From contig JAEUHE010000177.1 of the NCBI GenBank assembly GCA_016793885.1, positions 31,380-95,379 on the forward strand: a stretch of 64,000 bases of DNA. The letters run 5' to 3'. The notes beneath the pieces are model-generated. The model was given only the letters and a program-made list of their open reading frames with translations. It did no database searches and was not told where the DNA came from. This document shows positions 34,831-44,949 of the stretch, in pieces. The translations under genes were made by a program, and so were the position numbers. Positions within the stretch are counted from its first letter, which is position 1; each line of letters begins with the position of its first letter. Origin of the DNA: Verrucomicrobiales bacterium. Its GTDB lineage: Bacteria > Verrucomicrobiota > Verrucomicrobiia > Limisphaerales > UBA11320.

Positions 34831-35799
34831 TCAAAGATTCGGAATTGTGGACAGGAATGCGGTAACGGCACGGGTCCATTGTTCGGGAAAAACTTCAATG
34901 GAGGAAGCGTGTCCGAGCTGCGGAAATTCCTGCATGACCCGAGGGCCTGAAATCGCCCGAAAGACCGCGCGCGCTTCCTCGATACGAGCCCGGGGATCGG
35001 CGGCCCCGTGCAGGAACAGGGCCGGACAGGTAACGTGACGGGCGTAATCGACGGGGTTGTGCAAGAACCCGTTGAAGCCCATCTGCCAACTTCCCCAGCC
35101 CAGCAGCAACTGGGCGAAAGGGAAGGTCGGAAGACCCATGGCTTCGAACCGGTGCTTGACGGTGGTGGAAAGCCGGTCGAACACAGATTCCACAATGATT
35201 CCGTCGACCTTCAACCCATGCCGGGCGATGGCACACAACACCGCAGCCGCTCCCATGGATTGACCGTAGAGGATGCACCGGGAGTGGCCCAACACTTCGC
35301 GGCCAAACCGCGCGGCTCCCACTACGTCTTCCGCCTCACGAAGCCCAATCGTGGTGTAAGCCTCACTGGATTCGCCCGATCCTCGGAAATCTACCAGTAA
35401 GACCGAGTATCCCAGTTCCAAAAACGCCAGGGCCTCCGGCAACAGTCCGCTTTTTTCGGAGGCGTAGCCGTGGAGAAAAATCACCAAAGGGCCCCCACGC
35501 TGTTGGCACCGGTACCACCCGCCTAGCTGGACCGATTCCGCCACCGGAATACGAACCGAGCGAGCGTCTGGACCAAGGGCTTCCGCCGACACGGAGGTTC
35601 GCGGCCTGGGCAGATCCACCCCGTTCAGCAGCACTTTCAACTTCTGTGAAACACTGAGGGTCTCCGGCTTGCCGGTCTTTTCACGGGCCGAGGAAAACCG
35701 CAGCATGGAACGCGCATGGCGATAGGCCAGCGCATTCATGGCCACAAAACCCAAAGCAACTAGGCCAACGCCAGCCTGCATCATTGAGAGTCCAAACAT
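34831..35799 (-). CDS. Membrane-anchored alpha/beta hydrolase
   Basis: A 322-residue serine hydrolase of the alpha/beta fold. An N-terminal hydrophobic anchor (MMQAGVGLVALGFVAMNALA) precedes the domain. The oxyanion strand is VIFLHGYASEKSG, the nucleophile elbow is G-Q-S181-M-G, and the catalytic acid and histidine are most likely D268 (HGAADPRAR) and H297 (QLGHASSIE). It resembles Frsa/YqkD-type hydrolases that follow an anchor, but the substrate cannot be told. The frame is open to 35853; the ATG at 35799 was chosen because it starts just before the anchor. The gene is divergent from the DUF885 gene, with about 155 bases between starts that may hold both promoters. Confidence 0.85.
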   Translation of the reverse strand: MFGLSMMQAGVGLVALGFVAMNALAYRHARSMLRFSSAREKTGKPETLSVSQKLKVLLNGVDLPRPRTSVSAEALGPDARSVRIPVAESVQLGGWYRCQQRGGPLVIFLHGYASEKSGLLPEALAFLELGYSVLLVDFRGSGESSEAYTTIGLREAEDVVGAARFGREVLGHSRCILYGQSMGAAAVLCAIARHGLKVDGIIVESVFDRLSTTVKHRFEAMGLPTFPFAQLLLGWGSWQMGFNGFLHNPVDYARHVTCPALFLHGAADPRARIEEARAVFRAISGPRVMQEFPQLGHASSIEVFPEQWTRAVTAFLSTIPNL

Positions 35800-35954
35800 G
35801 TGCGATGGCGAGAAGCTAGGGGGAAAAAAGCCAGTTGTCAGGTGCGAATCCAAAACGCAACCCCAGTTTTCAGTTCACTTTTGGTAGGTTTCGATGTCTT
35901 GTGACGGCCGCGGGTGCGACCGCCGGGTACCGGTATCAGAACCCTAACGATCAT

Positions 35955-37562
35955 ATGAATTCATCCTGCAGTCACTTTGAAGGGGTGTTGGATCGGTATT
36001 TCGAGGAAGTCCTCGCCGATCAACCTGTGTTTGCGACCTACTCCGGGCTGCGAAGCGGCGAAGGAAGGCTGGGGAAGACCGGCGAAGCCTTCGAGATGAA
36101 GCAAGAGAAACGCCGGCGCCGCACTCTGATGGCGCTGAATGAAATCAACCCCCGGGACCTTTCCCACGAGCAACACCTCGATCGCTTGGCCCTCCGCAGT
36201 CAACTGCTCCGCGAGTGTGAAGACTACCAGCGCGGACGCCAAAAGCTGGATCCGTCTGCCGTGGACCAATTGTTGAACTTGCTCCTGCATGAGCTGCAAC
36301 GCGGAGAAGATGAACCCGGGCGGGCAGCAAAAAACGTACGCTCGATCCTGCGACTGGCCCCGGCCTACCTCGCGGAAGCCGCATCCCTGGTCACATCCCC
36401 AGAACCGGTGTGGCGAAGGATTCTGGATCAAACCATCCAAGGAGCCCCGTCCTTATTCAAGGCGGTCAAAGATTTTCTGGGCAGCCACGCTCCAAGCCGC
36501 ACCGACGAGACCCTCATCGACGCGGCCAGCCGCGCCTGCGAAGGTTACCACACTTCGATTTTCGAGCGAAAACCTGCGCAAAATGGGTCCTTTAGCATCG
36601 GACCCGAATGCATGTCGCGACGGGTCAGGGACCAACTGGGCCTGGATTACACTCTGGGCGAGATCGAATCGCTCGCTACCGCCGAGACCGAACGCATCGG
36701 CAAGTTGCTCCAAGTGGCGTGCGCGCGTTTCGGTCCCGGAAAACACGCCGACGAGATCATTGCCGATGCCCGGGCGGGATGGGATCCTGGTCCGGACCTG
36801 CTGAAGTTTTACCAACGCGAGACCCGTCGCGTGGCCGAAGCTTTCCGATCTTCAAAAGCAGTGAGCTTTCCGCGCAACGAGACACTGGAGGTTCGTCCCG
36901 TGCCCGAGTTCATGCGGCATTTATATCCCACCGCGGCGTATTCCTCACCTGGACCATTCGCTCCAAAACAGCGCGGGATCTTCTGGGTCAACGACCTCAG
37001 CCTCACCAAAACCACGGCCGCTGAGCAGCGCGCCGAGCGACAGCAGCATTTCGGGCTGAGTCTTACCTGCGCCCATGAGGCCTATCCCGGCCATCACCTC
37101 CAGTTCATCACCGCCAATCAGCACCCCCGTCGCTGGCGACGCCTGTTCGCCCACGCGGTCTTTTACGAGGGTTGGACTCTATGGTGCGAGCAGATGATGG
37201 TGGACCTCAAGGTGGATCGCTCGCCCTGGCTGAGGGTGCAGCAACTGCACGATGCCCTCTGGCGAGCGCATCGAATTCTGGTGGATCTCCGCCTGCAGAC
37301 CGGCCGCTACAGCTATGAGCAGGGGGTCAAGCACTTGCAAAAGCATCTGGGTTTCACTTCCGCGCGAGCGTCTGCCGACGTAAATTGGTACACTGCCTCC
37401 CCGACGGTGCCCATGAGCTACTGGTTGGGCCGGCTGGAGAATGAGCGACTTCGACAGCGCCTGATGATGGGACGGAAATGGAGCCTGCAGCGCTTTAATG
37501 ATTGGCTGCTAAGTTTCGGTACTCTGCCTCAGGCCTGGATTGAGAAGTATGGCCTCGACTGA
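35955..37562 (+). CDS. DUF885 family protein, metallopeptidase-like
   Basis: A 535-residue DUF885 protein. Conserved helical text includes FPRNETLEVRPVPEFMR and the metal-site-like motif H374-E-A-Y-P-G-H380-H-L-Q, which in this family is taken as a zinc site related to HExxH-type peptidases. A second conserved block is FYEGWTLWCEQMM, a likely source of a third ligand (Glu). No signal peptide is evident, so it is probably cytoplasmic. The activity has not been established for most members. The start at ATG 35955 gives the family-like beginning CSHFEGVLDRYFEEVL; an upstream extension to 35835 was rejected. Its stop is 8 bases before the pseudouridine synthase gene, so the two are probably cotranscribed. 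Confidence 0.88.
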   Translation: MNSSCSHFEGVLDRYFEEVLADQPVFATYSGLRSGEGRLGKTGEAFEMKQEKRRRRTLMALNEINPRDLSHEQHLDRLALRSQLLRECEDYQRGRQKLDPSAVDQLLNLLLHELQRGEDEPGRAAKNVRSILRLAPAYLAEAASLVTSPEPVWRRILDQTIQGAPSLFKAVKDFLGSHAPSRTDETLIDAASRACEGYHTSIFERKPAQNGSFSIGPECMSRRVRDQLGLDYTLGEIESLATAETERIGKLLQVACARFGPGKHADEIIADARAGWDPGPDLLKFYQRETRRVAEAFRSSKAVSFPRNETLEVRPVPEFMRHLYPTAAYSSPGPFAPKQRGIFWVNDLSLTKTTAAEQRAERQQHFGLSLTCAHEAYPGHHLQFITANQHPRRWRRLFAHAVFYEGWTLWCEQMMVDLKVDRSPWLRVQQLHDALWRAHRILVDLRLQTGRYSYEQGVKHLQKHLGFTSARASADVNWYTASPTVPMSYWLGRLENERLRQRLMMGRKWSLQRFNDWLLSFGTLPQAWIEKYGLD

Positions 37563-37570
37563 ACAGAACC

Positions 37571-38140
37571 ATGGTGCTGGCGTTCCATAAGCCCTACGGA
37601 GTACTTTCGGCCTTCACCCCGGACGGCTCACCGCATCGAACCCTGGCTGAATTCGGCTTCCCTCGGACGGTGTATCCGCTGGGAAGATTGGATGCCGACT
37701 CCGAAGGTTTACTGCTCCTCAGCGACGAAAAGGAACTGAACCATCGCCTGCTCAACCCAAAGTTCCAGCATCGGCGAACCTATTGGTCCCAGGTAGACCA
37801 GTGGCCCACCGGGGAAGCCCTTCATCGGCTTCAGAGCGGCGTGAAGCTCCCGGATCATCAGTGCCTGCCCTGCCGCGCTTGGGTTCTAGAGCCACAACCC
37901 AAACTACCAGAACGGGTTCCACCCATCCGAATGCGCAAAAATATCCCCACCTGTTGGGTCGGACTGACGTTGACGGAGGGGAAAAACCGACAGGTACGCC
38001 GCATGACTGCCGCGGTCGGACATCCGACGCTCCGCTTGATCCGAGTTCAAATTGGAGAGATCCGCCTGGGGGATTTAGCCCCCGGGAGCTGGGTGACCCT
38101 CAACGATGCCGACCGCCAGCTGATCTTTGTGCAAAGTTAA
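37571..38140 (+). CDS. rluE: RluE-type 23S rRNA pseudouridine synthase
   Basis: A 189-residue stand-alone catalytic domain of the RsuA/RluB/RluE/RluF group, converting a uridine in 23S rRNA to pseudouridine (U2457 for the E. coli enzyme). The start FHKPYGVLSAFTPD is followed by the catalytic motif G-R-L-D41-A-D-S-E-G-L-L-L-L with Asp41 as the nucleophile. The C-terminal signature is EGKNRQVRRMTAAVGHPTLRLIR. There is no S4 domain, as in RluE. The assignment to RluE rather than another short RsuA-like enzyme rests on length and the missing S4 domain. It begins 8 bases after the DUF885 stop. Confidence 0.88.
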   Translation: MVLAFHKPYGVLSAFTPDGSPHRTLAEFGFPRTVYPLGRLDADSEGLLLLSDEKELNHRLLNPKFQHRRTYWSQVDQWPTGEALHRLQSGVKLPDHQCLPCRAWVLEPQPKLPERVPPIRMRKNIPTCWVGLTLTEGKNRQVRRMTAAVGHPTLRLIRVQIGEIRLGDLAPGSWVTLNDADRQLIFVQS

Positions 38141-38403
38141 CTCCGCCGTTCAAATGTAAGCGCCACCGAGGCAGAGTGTTGCCATGGGGTTCCAACCTCC
38201 GTGGGGTGGGGGTAATAGAGATGATCGGGCTGATCGAAGATCCCCGTCATCGATCCTCCGAAAACACCGAGCGATCACCTAGCGATGCCACGGCTGGGGA
38301 GGGACCGGTGGGACCCCGGGCGGGGGGGAGACGGCATTGGTGGCCCCCGAACCGGTTGTCTACGCGAAGTGTCGAGCAACCCTGGAGTTCCTGACCCAGC
38401 CGT

Positions 38404-38439
38404 ACCGATTATTTCATACGTACGTATGGAATAATCGGT
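38404..38439. repeat. 36-nt AT-rich gapless inverted repeat
   Basis: Two 18-base arms centred at 38421/38422 pair with a single mismatch (T38414 with G38429). The core is CATACGTACGTATG flanked by AATAATCGG-like arms. It lies in the 507-base gap 38141-38647, where I see no supported gene, about 210 bases before the CotH-family giant gene. There is no T-tract on either side. It could be an operator dyad or a mobile-element relic. Confidence 0.6.
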
Positions 38440-38647
38440 TGGAGTGCCGGGGAGACTTTCTAAATGCTCAATGGCTGCTCCATCCTAGGGGCCTCCCATA
38501 GAACCAATCTCACCCACTTCTGATCCCCCCGCAACGGGGCGCGTTTTTCTGATGGCCAATCAGCAGCTTCTGGTCCATAGTAATCAGGCCTAAACCCTGG
38601 AATCGAACGTCGTAACATCTGCCGTAACAACTGTGCCCCAATCACGT

Positions 38648-41600
38648 ATGAAGCCCCAGAAAGCCTTGCGCTTCCTTCTTCTGCTCCTCGGCCTGACCTC
38701 CTCAAACCTCGTCCTAGCCCAGGACGGCCTGATCGTTTCGGAGATCCTTGCCGCCAACTCAAACACGATCAAAGACGATGCCGGAGAGTCCTCCGACTAT
38801 GTGGAACTCTATAACGGAGGCACCGCACCCGTGAATCTAGCAGGTTACTACCTCACGGATACGGCGGCAAATCTGACTCAATGGCAGTTTCCAGCCACGA
38901 ACCTGCCTGCGGGTCGTCACCTGCTGATTTGGGCTTCCGGACGCGATCGCCGGGTGGCTGGCGCCCCCCTGCATACCAACTTCAGGTTGGGGCAATCCGG
39001 AGAGGCTATTTACCTGGTGAAGCCGGATAGGCAGATCGCGCATGGCTTCGAGTTCGGTCCGCAGGCCACGGACCGTTCCTACGGGCTTACCGCTGAGGTT
39101 CTATCCACCACCAGTCTGGTAGCGAGCGGAGCTCAAGCCCGTTACCTGGTCCCGACCAACAACGCCTTCGCACACACCAACACGCTGGCTGCCAACCGTT
39201 GGACCTCGCCTACCTTCAACGACAGCACTTGGCGGACCGGAGCCACCGGCTTCGGGTTCGATAGCGTTCCCGCCAGTTTGCTGACCCCATTCATCGGCAC
39301 CGACACCCGGGCCCTGATGTTTGAGGCCACCTCCAAAAGAAGCGGGTTGTATGCACGGATTCCCTTCACCATCCCGGACCTCAATCAGATTGCCAATCCC
39401 TCCTTGCAGATCCGCTACGACGATGGGTTCATCGCCTACCTCAACGGAGTCGAATTCGCCCGACGCGGATTCACCAACACCTCTACTCCAAACTTCAACA
39501 GCACCGCCCAAACCAGCCGGACCAATTCCGCGGTCATCATCCCGGAATCGCTCACCGCGCTGAATCTCTCCGGCAACCTTCGGCAAGGGGAGAACGTCCT
39601 GGCGATTCATGGTCTCAACCGCTCCAGCACCGACCTCGACTTCCTCATCCAGCCGGAGCTGACGTCCACCGCCATCCGCTACAGCACCAACAGCTCCTCC
39701 GAGCGTTACTTCCCGGTGCCTTCACCGGGTGGCGCCAACACCGTTGGCTTTGAAGGCGCTTCCGGCGAAGTCACGTTCTCCACCTCGAGCACCACGTATT
39801 TCAACCCCTTTGAACTGGTCCTGACCTCGACGGAGCCCACGACCTTGAGCAAGATCTACTACACGATCAACGGCAGTGTCCCCACCACCAATTCCCTGCT
39901 CTACAGTGGTCCGATCCAGATTACGAACAGTGTCCAGGTCCGCGCACGGCTCTTCGATCCAGGCTTCCTCCCTGGCCCCGTGAGGACGGAGGCCTTCATG
40001 CGATTGAATGCTCAAATGCGCACAGCCTCGTCGGACCTGCCCATGATCCTGGTGCACAGCTTCAACTCGGGAGCCTTCGATCAAACCCTGAAGCGCGCCT
40101 GCGTGCTCTTCGTGCACCAACCCGTGCAAGGCCGAGCCTCCTTCACCAACGCGCCGGACCAGGTGTTCCGCGCGGGCCTGAAGATCCGCGGCTCAAGCAC
40201 GGCAGGAAACCCGAAGTACAACTGGGCCGTGGATGCCTGGGATGAAGAAAATCGCGACACCGACATCCCGCTGCTCGGAATGCCCGAGGGCTCAGAGTGG
40301 GTCTTCCACGCACCGTTCAACTTCGATCCCTCGCTCTTTCACAACCCCCTGGCCAGCCAGATGAGTGAGGACATTGGGCGCTACGCCTCCCGCTATCGAT
40401 TCGCGGAAGTCTACCTCAACGAAGGGGCTAGTACGAGCACCAACTCCATCATAGCCCCGCGCAACTACTTCGGTGTCTATAACATCATGGAACGAATCGG
40501 CGTGGGACCGAACCGGGTCGACATCGACAAGCTCAGCGGCGTGGATGTGCAGGCTCCCGAAGTCAGCGGAGGTTATCTGTTGAGCATCGATCGCGATTTC
40601 GGAGGCACGCCCGGCTTCACCGCAGCGGGCCAAACCCTCAATTACATTGAGCCAAAGTACGAGGACATCTCACTGCCCGAGCGGGATCCCCAGGAGAAAT
40701 ACATCGCCGCCTGGTTTAATGAATTTGGACGGTCCCTAGGCGCCTCCACGTTGACGAACCCGGTCACCGGCTACACTCCGTTGGTGGATATCGGCGCAGC
40801 CATCGACCACCACCTGATCAATGTCATTTCCTTCAACGTCGATGCTCTCCGGCTCAGCGGCTATCTCTACAAGGAACGGGACAAGCCCGGGCAGCGTGGC
40901 CGTCTGGTCTTCGGTCCGGTCTGGGACTTCGACCGCGCCTTCGGCTCCACCGACGGCCGGGATGCTGACCCGCTGGTCTGGAAATCGCAGACTGGGGACG
41001 GAGGCACGGATTTCTTTAACTACCCCTGGTGGGACCGCATGTTCCGGGATCCAAACTTTTGGCAGGCCTATATCGACCGTTTTCAGGAATTGCGTGAAGG
41101 TGTGTACAGCACAGCTGCGCTATTCGAAACCATGGACCGTCTCAACGACCAGGTGAAGGAATCGGCAGCACGCGACCTCACCCGCTGGTCGAACGCGAAG
41201 CGGGGTGGCAACCAAGCAGGAGAGCTGGCGTTCTTCAAGAACTGGATGCGCCGTCGGCTGGAGTTCATGGACGGGAACTTCAAACCCAAGCCTGACACCA
41301 CTCTCGCCTCCGGACAGGTGGCGCCTGGCACCAAGCTGACCCTCAACGCGGCCCCCGGCGGAACCATCTACTACACCCTGGATGGCACCGATCCGCGCGC
41401 GCTGCACGGCGGCTTGGATCCCAAGGCCATCCCCTATACCGAGCCGATCACCATCACTTCCGAAACCCGACTCGTGGCCCGCGTCCGCGATCTCGCTCAC
41501 CGGAATCTAACCGGGGCCGGCAATCCGCCCATCAGTTCGCCCTGGTCCGGACCGCTGAAGGCTCGCTATACCCTGGAGGCCTGGGTTGCACCGGGCGACC

Positions 41601-44600
41601 TCGCCGTCACCGAGATCAACTTCCACCCGTCCGCGCCGACCAGCGCCGAAACCAACGCAGTCCCCGGGGTCTCAAACTCGGACTTCGAGTTCCTCGAGCT
41701 TCAAAACCTAACCAACCAGAAGCTCGACCTCTATGGGGCCAAATTTACCAAAGGGATGACCTTCACCTTTACCGACAACAGCATCTACACCCTGGAGCCG
41801 CAGGAGATCGTGGTCCTCGTGAAAAACCAAGCCGCCTACACGGCGCGCTATGGGAATGCGGGTCGCATCGCCGGCGTGTTCACCGGCTCTCTCAACGACG
41901 CGGGTGACACCGTGCGTTTGGAGGATTCACGTGGCATCCAACTGCTGGAGTTCACCTACAGTGACAGCTGGCATCCCACGACCGATGGACTGGGCTTCAG
42001 CCTGGAGCGGGTCGATCTGGAAGCGGGCGATGGCAGCAAAGAAGCCTGGAGCGCGAGCACCGCGGCTGGCGGCTCCCCCGGTTTCTCACGTCCGAACGTC
42101 CCGGCACTACCGCTGGTGCTCGTCAACGAGGTCCTCGCCAATCCCGGATCACAAGCCTCCGACAGCATTGAGCTTCTGAATCGAAGCAGCGCTCCGGCGA
42201 ATATCTCCGGATGGTTCCTTACCGATGACCGGAGCCAGCCTTTCAAGTACCGGTTTCCCAACAACACCGTTATTGGCGCCGGGGCCTTTTCGACCGTGTC
42301 CAATACACTCTTCAACGCCGCTAGCCTCGACACGAACGCTTTCGGCTTGAGCAGCCATGGCGACAGCGTGTGGCTGTTCTCGGCCGATGCAGCGGGCAAG
42401 CTGACGGGTTACGCCCACGGGTTCAACTTCGGCGCCTCCGATCCCGGAGTCTCCTTCGGTCGTTACCTGCTGACCCATGGCAAAGAGGTGTTCCCATCAC
42501 AACGCGAAGTCACGCTGGGACGCGCCAACACCGGCCCCAAGATCGGGCCAGTGGTCATCCGCGAAATCCACTACCATCCGTCGGACTTGCCGGCCAACGG
42601 AGCCTACTGGAACAACACGCTGGACGAATACATCGAGATTCAGAACATCTCGAGCGCGCCGCTCGCCCTCTATGACGCTGCCTCGGGCAACGAATGGCAT
42701 GTGCGCGGGGACGCGGACTTTAACTTCCCCACGAACTCCGCAATGGCCGCCGGCGAAGTGGTCCTCTTGGTCAAATTCGACCCAGCCGCCGGGGACCTGG
42801 CCGACGCGTTTCGAGCCAAGTTTGGCGTGAGTGCATCCATCCGGTTGTTCGGACCGCTGGAAGGCGACCTGAACAACGATCAGGGCGACGTCCGCATCTC
42901 CAAGCCTGGCCCCGAGGATGCTGACACGGGCGATATCTCCTATGTGACCGTGGATGAAGTGGATTACCTCGACCACTCCCCTTGGACGCCCAGCGCGGAT
43001 GGTGCCGGCGCATCGCTCCAACGAATCGACACCGCCTCCTACGGAAACGATCCCGCCAACTGGAAAGGTGCGTTGCCAAGCCCCGGCGCGAACACGCCAA
43101 CCGGTCAAGCACCGGTTATTACCCTCCAACCAGCGAGCAAAACGGTGGTCGCCGGAACCTCCACGACTCTCACCGTTGGAGCCACCGGCGAAGGTGCCCT
43201 CAAATATCAATGGCGGTTCGACGGCCGGAATCTGCCCGGCGCCAACGGGACTTCTCTCACGCTCAACCCGCTCGTGATGGAGGACGCTGGCTCCTACTCC
43301 GCTGTGGTCATCGGCGCCGCCGGCTCGGTCGCAAGCGATCCAGCCATCCTGACCGTGCTCCAACCCGCCACTATCATCACCCATCCCGAGACCAGGAACG
43401 TTCGTCCGGGAACTAACGTCACCTTCTCCGTCAAGGCAACCGGGAGCGGGAACCTGTCGTATCAATGGTTCCGGGATGGGCAGCTCATTCCGGGGGCTAC
43501 CGATCGATTCCTGAGCCTGCAGAATGTTCAGCTCGCCGATGTAGCAAACTACACCGTGCAAGTGACGGATTCCATCGGTTCATCCTTGAGCAATCCGGCG
43601 CGTCTCAATGTGTTGGTCCGTCCCTCCTTTGTCTACCAACCCTCGAGCCAGGTAGCTCTGGTGGGCGATACGGTTCAATTCGAAGTCGAGATGGCCGGCT
43701 TGGAGCCGTTCTCGTATCGCTGGCGGAAAGCCAATGCCGCGGGCACCAGCTTCTCGAACATCACCGGTGCTACGAATCGCACCTATCGTCTGACCAATGT
43801 CCAGCTGACCAATGCCGGTCTGTACTCAATCACGGTCACAAACATGGCGACCACCTCCACCGGCACCAACAGCCTCAGTGTGCGGCTCATCGTGATGAAC
43901 GATGCCGACAAAGATGGCGTCGGGGATGAATGGGAGGCTCTGTATGGTTTCTCCAGCAGCAATGCCACCGATGCCAATCGGGATGATGACGGTGATGGGC
44001 GAACCAACCGGGAAGAGTTCATCGCCGGCACGGATCCCAAGAACCCAAGCAGTGTGTTGCGCATTGACTCGATTCAAACCACCACCAACCGCACGTCCCT
44101 GTCCTTGGTCTCCCGCAAGGATCGAGGTTACACGGTGCAATTCCGCGAGGCACTGAACCGTGGGTCGTGGCAGACCGCGTTGCACGTTCCCGGGCGCACG
44201 AATAATGACGCCGCCGTAACGGTGTTCGATCCGCTGCCAGGCTCTGCTGTCCGGTTCTACCGGCTGATTGCTCCGCAGGAAGTCGTCTCCGTGGGAAGTG
44301 GGCCAAAGATCGTCTCCAGCCCAGTGACTCAGACCGTCGACGAAGGAGATCCGGTCGTCTTCGAGGTGCTGGCGGTAGGAGAGGGTCAGGTCACCTATCA
44401 ATGGTTCAAGAATGGGGAGCCCATCGCGAATGAAAATGCGTCGACCCTGTCCATCGTCTCAGCGAAGCCGGCTGATCAAGCCATCTACACCGTCCGTGTC
44501 CAGGATGCCGATGCCACCGACACCACGGAACCCGCCCAGTTGGTCGTGCTTCAAAAGCCGACCCTGGTCAGGCAACCCGAAAGCCAGGTTGCCGCGATTG

Positions 44601-44824
44601 GAAGCAACCTCACCCTGACGGTGGAGGCCACTGGCGTGGGCACACTCAGCTACCAATGGCTGAAGGATGGCCAGCTGATCGACGGTGCCACGGGCGCCTC
44701 CCTCTCCATCAATGGAGTCAAGGCCTCCGACGCCGGAAGCTATAGTGTGTCCGTGCGGATGCAGACCGTGAACGGCCAGCAAAAGCGGACCAGCAATCCC
44801 GCGATCGTGCGCATCAGCGAATAA
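38648..44824 (+). CDS. Giant secreted CotH-kinase / lamin-tail / Ig-like protein
   Basis: A 2058-residue protein with a signal peptide (residues 1-24, ending LVLAQ). Domains in order: lamin tail (about 25-135, SDYVELYNGGTAPVNLAGYYL), a jelly-roll-like region, a chitobiase C-terminal-like segment (375-450), and a CotH kinase domain (about 460-790, with IMERIGVGPNRVDID and GPVWDFDRAFGSTDG). Then come a second chitobiase-like segment (about 880-955) and three more lamin-tail domains (about 980-1410). Three Ig-like domains (1485-1745, YQWRFDGRNLPGAN), a thrombospondin-3-like calcium stretch DADKDGVGDEWEALYG, and two final Ig-like domains end the protein. CotH kinases can phosphorylate secreted proteins; whether this one is active is untested. 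A GTG 15 bases upstream is in frame; the ATG at 38648 fits the signal peptide. Followed by a double hairpin. Confidence 0.88.
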   Translation: MKPQKALRFLLLLLGLTSSNLVLAQDGLIVSEILAANSNTIKDDAGESSDYVELYNGGTAPVNLAGYYLTDTAANLTQWQFPATNLPAGRHLLIWASGRDRRVAGAPLHTNFRLGQSGEAIYLVKPDRQIAHGFEFGPQATDRSYGLTAEVLSTTSLVASGAQARYLVPTNNAFAHTNTLAANRWTSPTFNDSTWRTGATGFGFDSVPASLLTPFIGTDTRALMFEATSKRSGLYARIPFTIPDLNQIANPSLQIRYDDGFIAYLNGVEFARRGFTNTSTPNFNSTAQTSRTNSAVIIPESLTALNLSGNLRQGENVLAIHGLNRSSTDLDFLIQPELTSTAIRYSTNSSSERYFPVPSPGGANTVGFEGASGEVTFSTSSTTYFNPFELVLTSTEPTTLSKIYYTINGSVPTTNSLLYSGPIQITNSVQVRARLFDPGFLPGPVRTEAFMRLNAQMRTASSDLPMILVHSFNSGAFDQTLKRACVLFVHQPVQGRASFTNAPDQVFRAGLKIRGSSTAGNPKYNWAVDAWDEENRDTDIPLLGMPEGSEWVFHAPFNFDPSLFHNPLASQMSEDIGRYASRYRFAEVYLNEGASTSTNSIIAPRNYFGVYNIMERIGVGPNRVDIDKLSGVDVQAPEVSGGYLLSIDRDFGGTPGFTAAGQTLNYIEPKYEDISLPERDPQEKYIAAWFNEFGRSLGASTLTNPVTGYTPLVDIGAAIDHHLINVISFNVDALRLSGYLYKERDKPGQRGRLVFGPVWDFDRAFGSTDGRDADPLVWKSQTGDGGTDFFNYPWWDRMFRDPNFWQAYIDRFQELREGVYSTAALFETMDRLNDQVKESAARDLTRWSNAKRGGNQAGELAFFKNWMRRRLEFMDGNFKPKPDTTLASGQVAPGTKLTLNAAPGGTIYYTLDGTDPRALHGGLDPKAIPYTEPITITSETRLVARVRDLAHRNLTGAGNPPISSPWSGPLKARYTLEAWVAPGDLAVTEINFHPSAPTSAETNAVPGVSNSDFEFLELQNLTNQKLDLYGAKFTKGMTFTFTDNSIYTLEPQEIVVLVKNQAAYTARYGNAGRIAGVFTGSLNDAGDTVRLEDSRGIQLLEFTYSDSWHPTTDGLGFSLERVDLEAGDGSKEAWSASTAAGGSPGFSRPNVPALPLVLVNEVLANPGSQASDSIELLNRSSAPANISGWFLTDDRSQPFKYRFPNNTVIGAGAFSTVSNTLFNAASLDTNAFGLSSHGDSVWLFSADAAGKLTGYAHGFNFGASDPGVSFGRYLLTHGKEVFPSQREVTLGRANTGPKIGPVVIREIHYHPSDLPANGAYWNNTLDEYIEIQNISSAPLALYDAASGNEWHVRGDADFNFPTNSAMAAGEVVLLVKFDPAAGDLADAFRAKFGVSASIRLFGPLEGDLNNDQGDVRISKPGPEDADTGDISYVTVDEVDYLDHSPWTPSADGAGASLQRIDTASYGNDPANWKGALPSPGANTPTGQAPVITLQPASKTVVAGTSTTLTVGATGEGALKYQWRFDGRNLPGANGTSLTLNPLVMEDAGSYSAVVIGAAGSVASDPAILTVLQPATIITHPETRNVRPGTNVTFSVKATGSGNLSYQWFRDGQLIPGATDRFLSLQNVQLADVANYTVQVTDSIGSSLSNPARLNVLVRPSFVYQPSSQVALVGDTVQFEVEMAGLEPFSYRWRKANAAGTSFSNITGATNRTYRLTNVQLTNAGLYSITVTNMATTSTGTNSLSVRLIVMNDADKDGVGDEWEALYGFSSSNATDANRDDDGDGRTNREEFIAGTDPKNPSSVLRIDSIQTTTNRTSLSLVSRKDRGYTVQFREALNRGSWQTALHVPGRTNNDAAVTVFDPLPGSAVRFYRLIAPQEVVSVGSGPKIVSSPVTQTVDEGDPVVFEVLAVGEGQVTYQWFKNGEPIANENASTLSIVSAKPADQAIYTVRVQDADATDTTEPAQLVVLQKPTLVRQPESQVAAIGSNLTLTVEATGVGTLSYQWLKDGQLIDGATGASLSINGVKASDAGSYSVSVRMQTVNGQQKRTSNPAIVRISE

Positions 44825-44833
44825 ACGGCAAAG

Positions 44834-44915
44834 GGGTGTAGCCCTCTACACCCGCCGCAAGACTCATCACCACCCTACCCCCTCGGCCCCGAAAGGAGCC
44901 GAGGGGGTATTGCTT
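44834..44915 (+). terminator. Double hairpin terminator after the CotH giant gene
   Basis: An 8-bp stem GGGTGTAG/CTACACCC (44834-44853) is followed by an 11-bp perfect stem TACCCCCTCGG/CCGAGGGGGTA (44876-44909, 12-base loop), and then TTGCTTT. The second hairpin with its short T-rich tail starts 51 bases after the stop and is a plausible intrinsic terminator. Confidence 0.6.
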
Positions 44916-44949
44916 TGCGGACGGCCGAATGAAATGCTCGGCCTACGAC

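Noticed and set aside
38460..38762. A 100-codon minus-strand frame in front of the CotH giant gene
   Set aside because: It overlaps the start and signal peptide of that gene in antisense and resembles no family, although its end lies in otherwise empty DNA.
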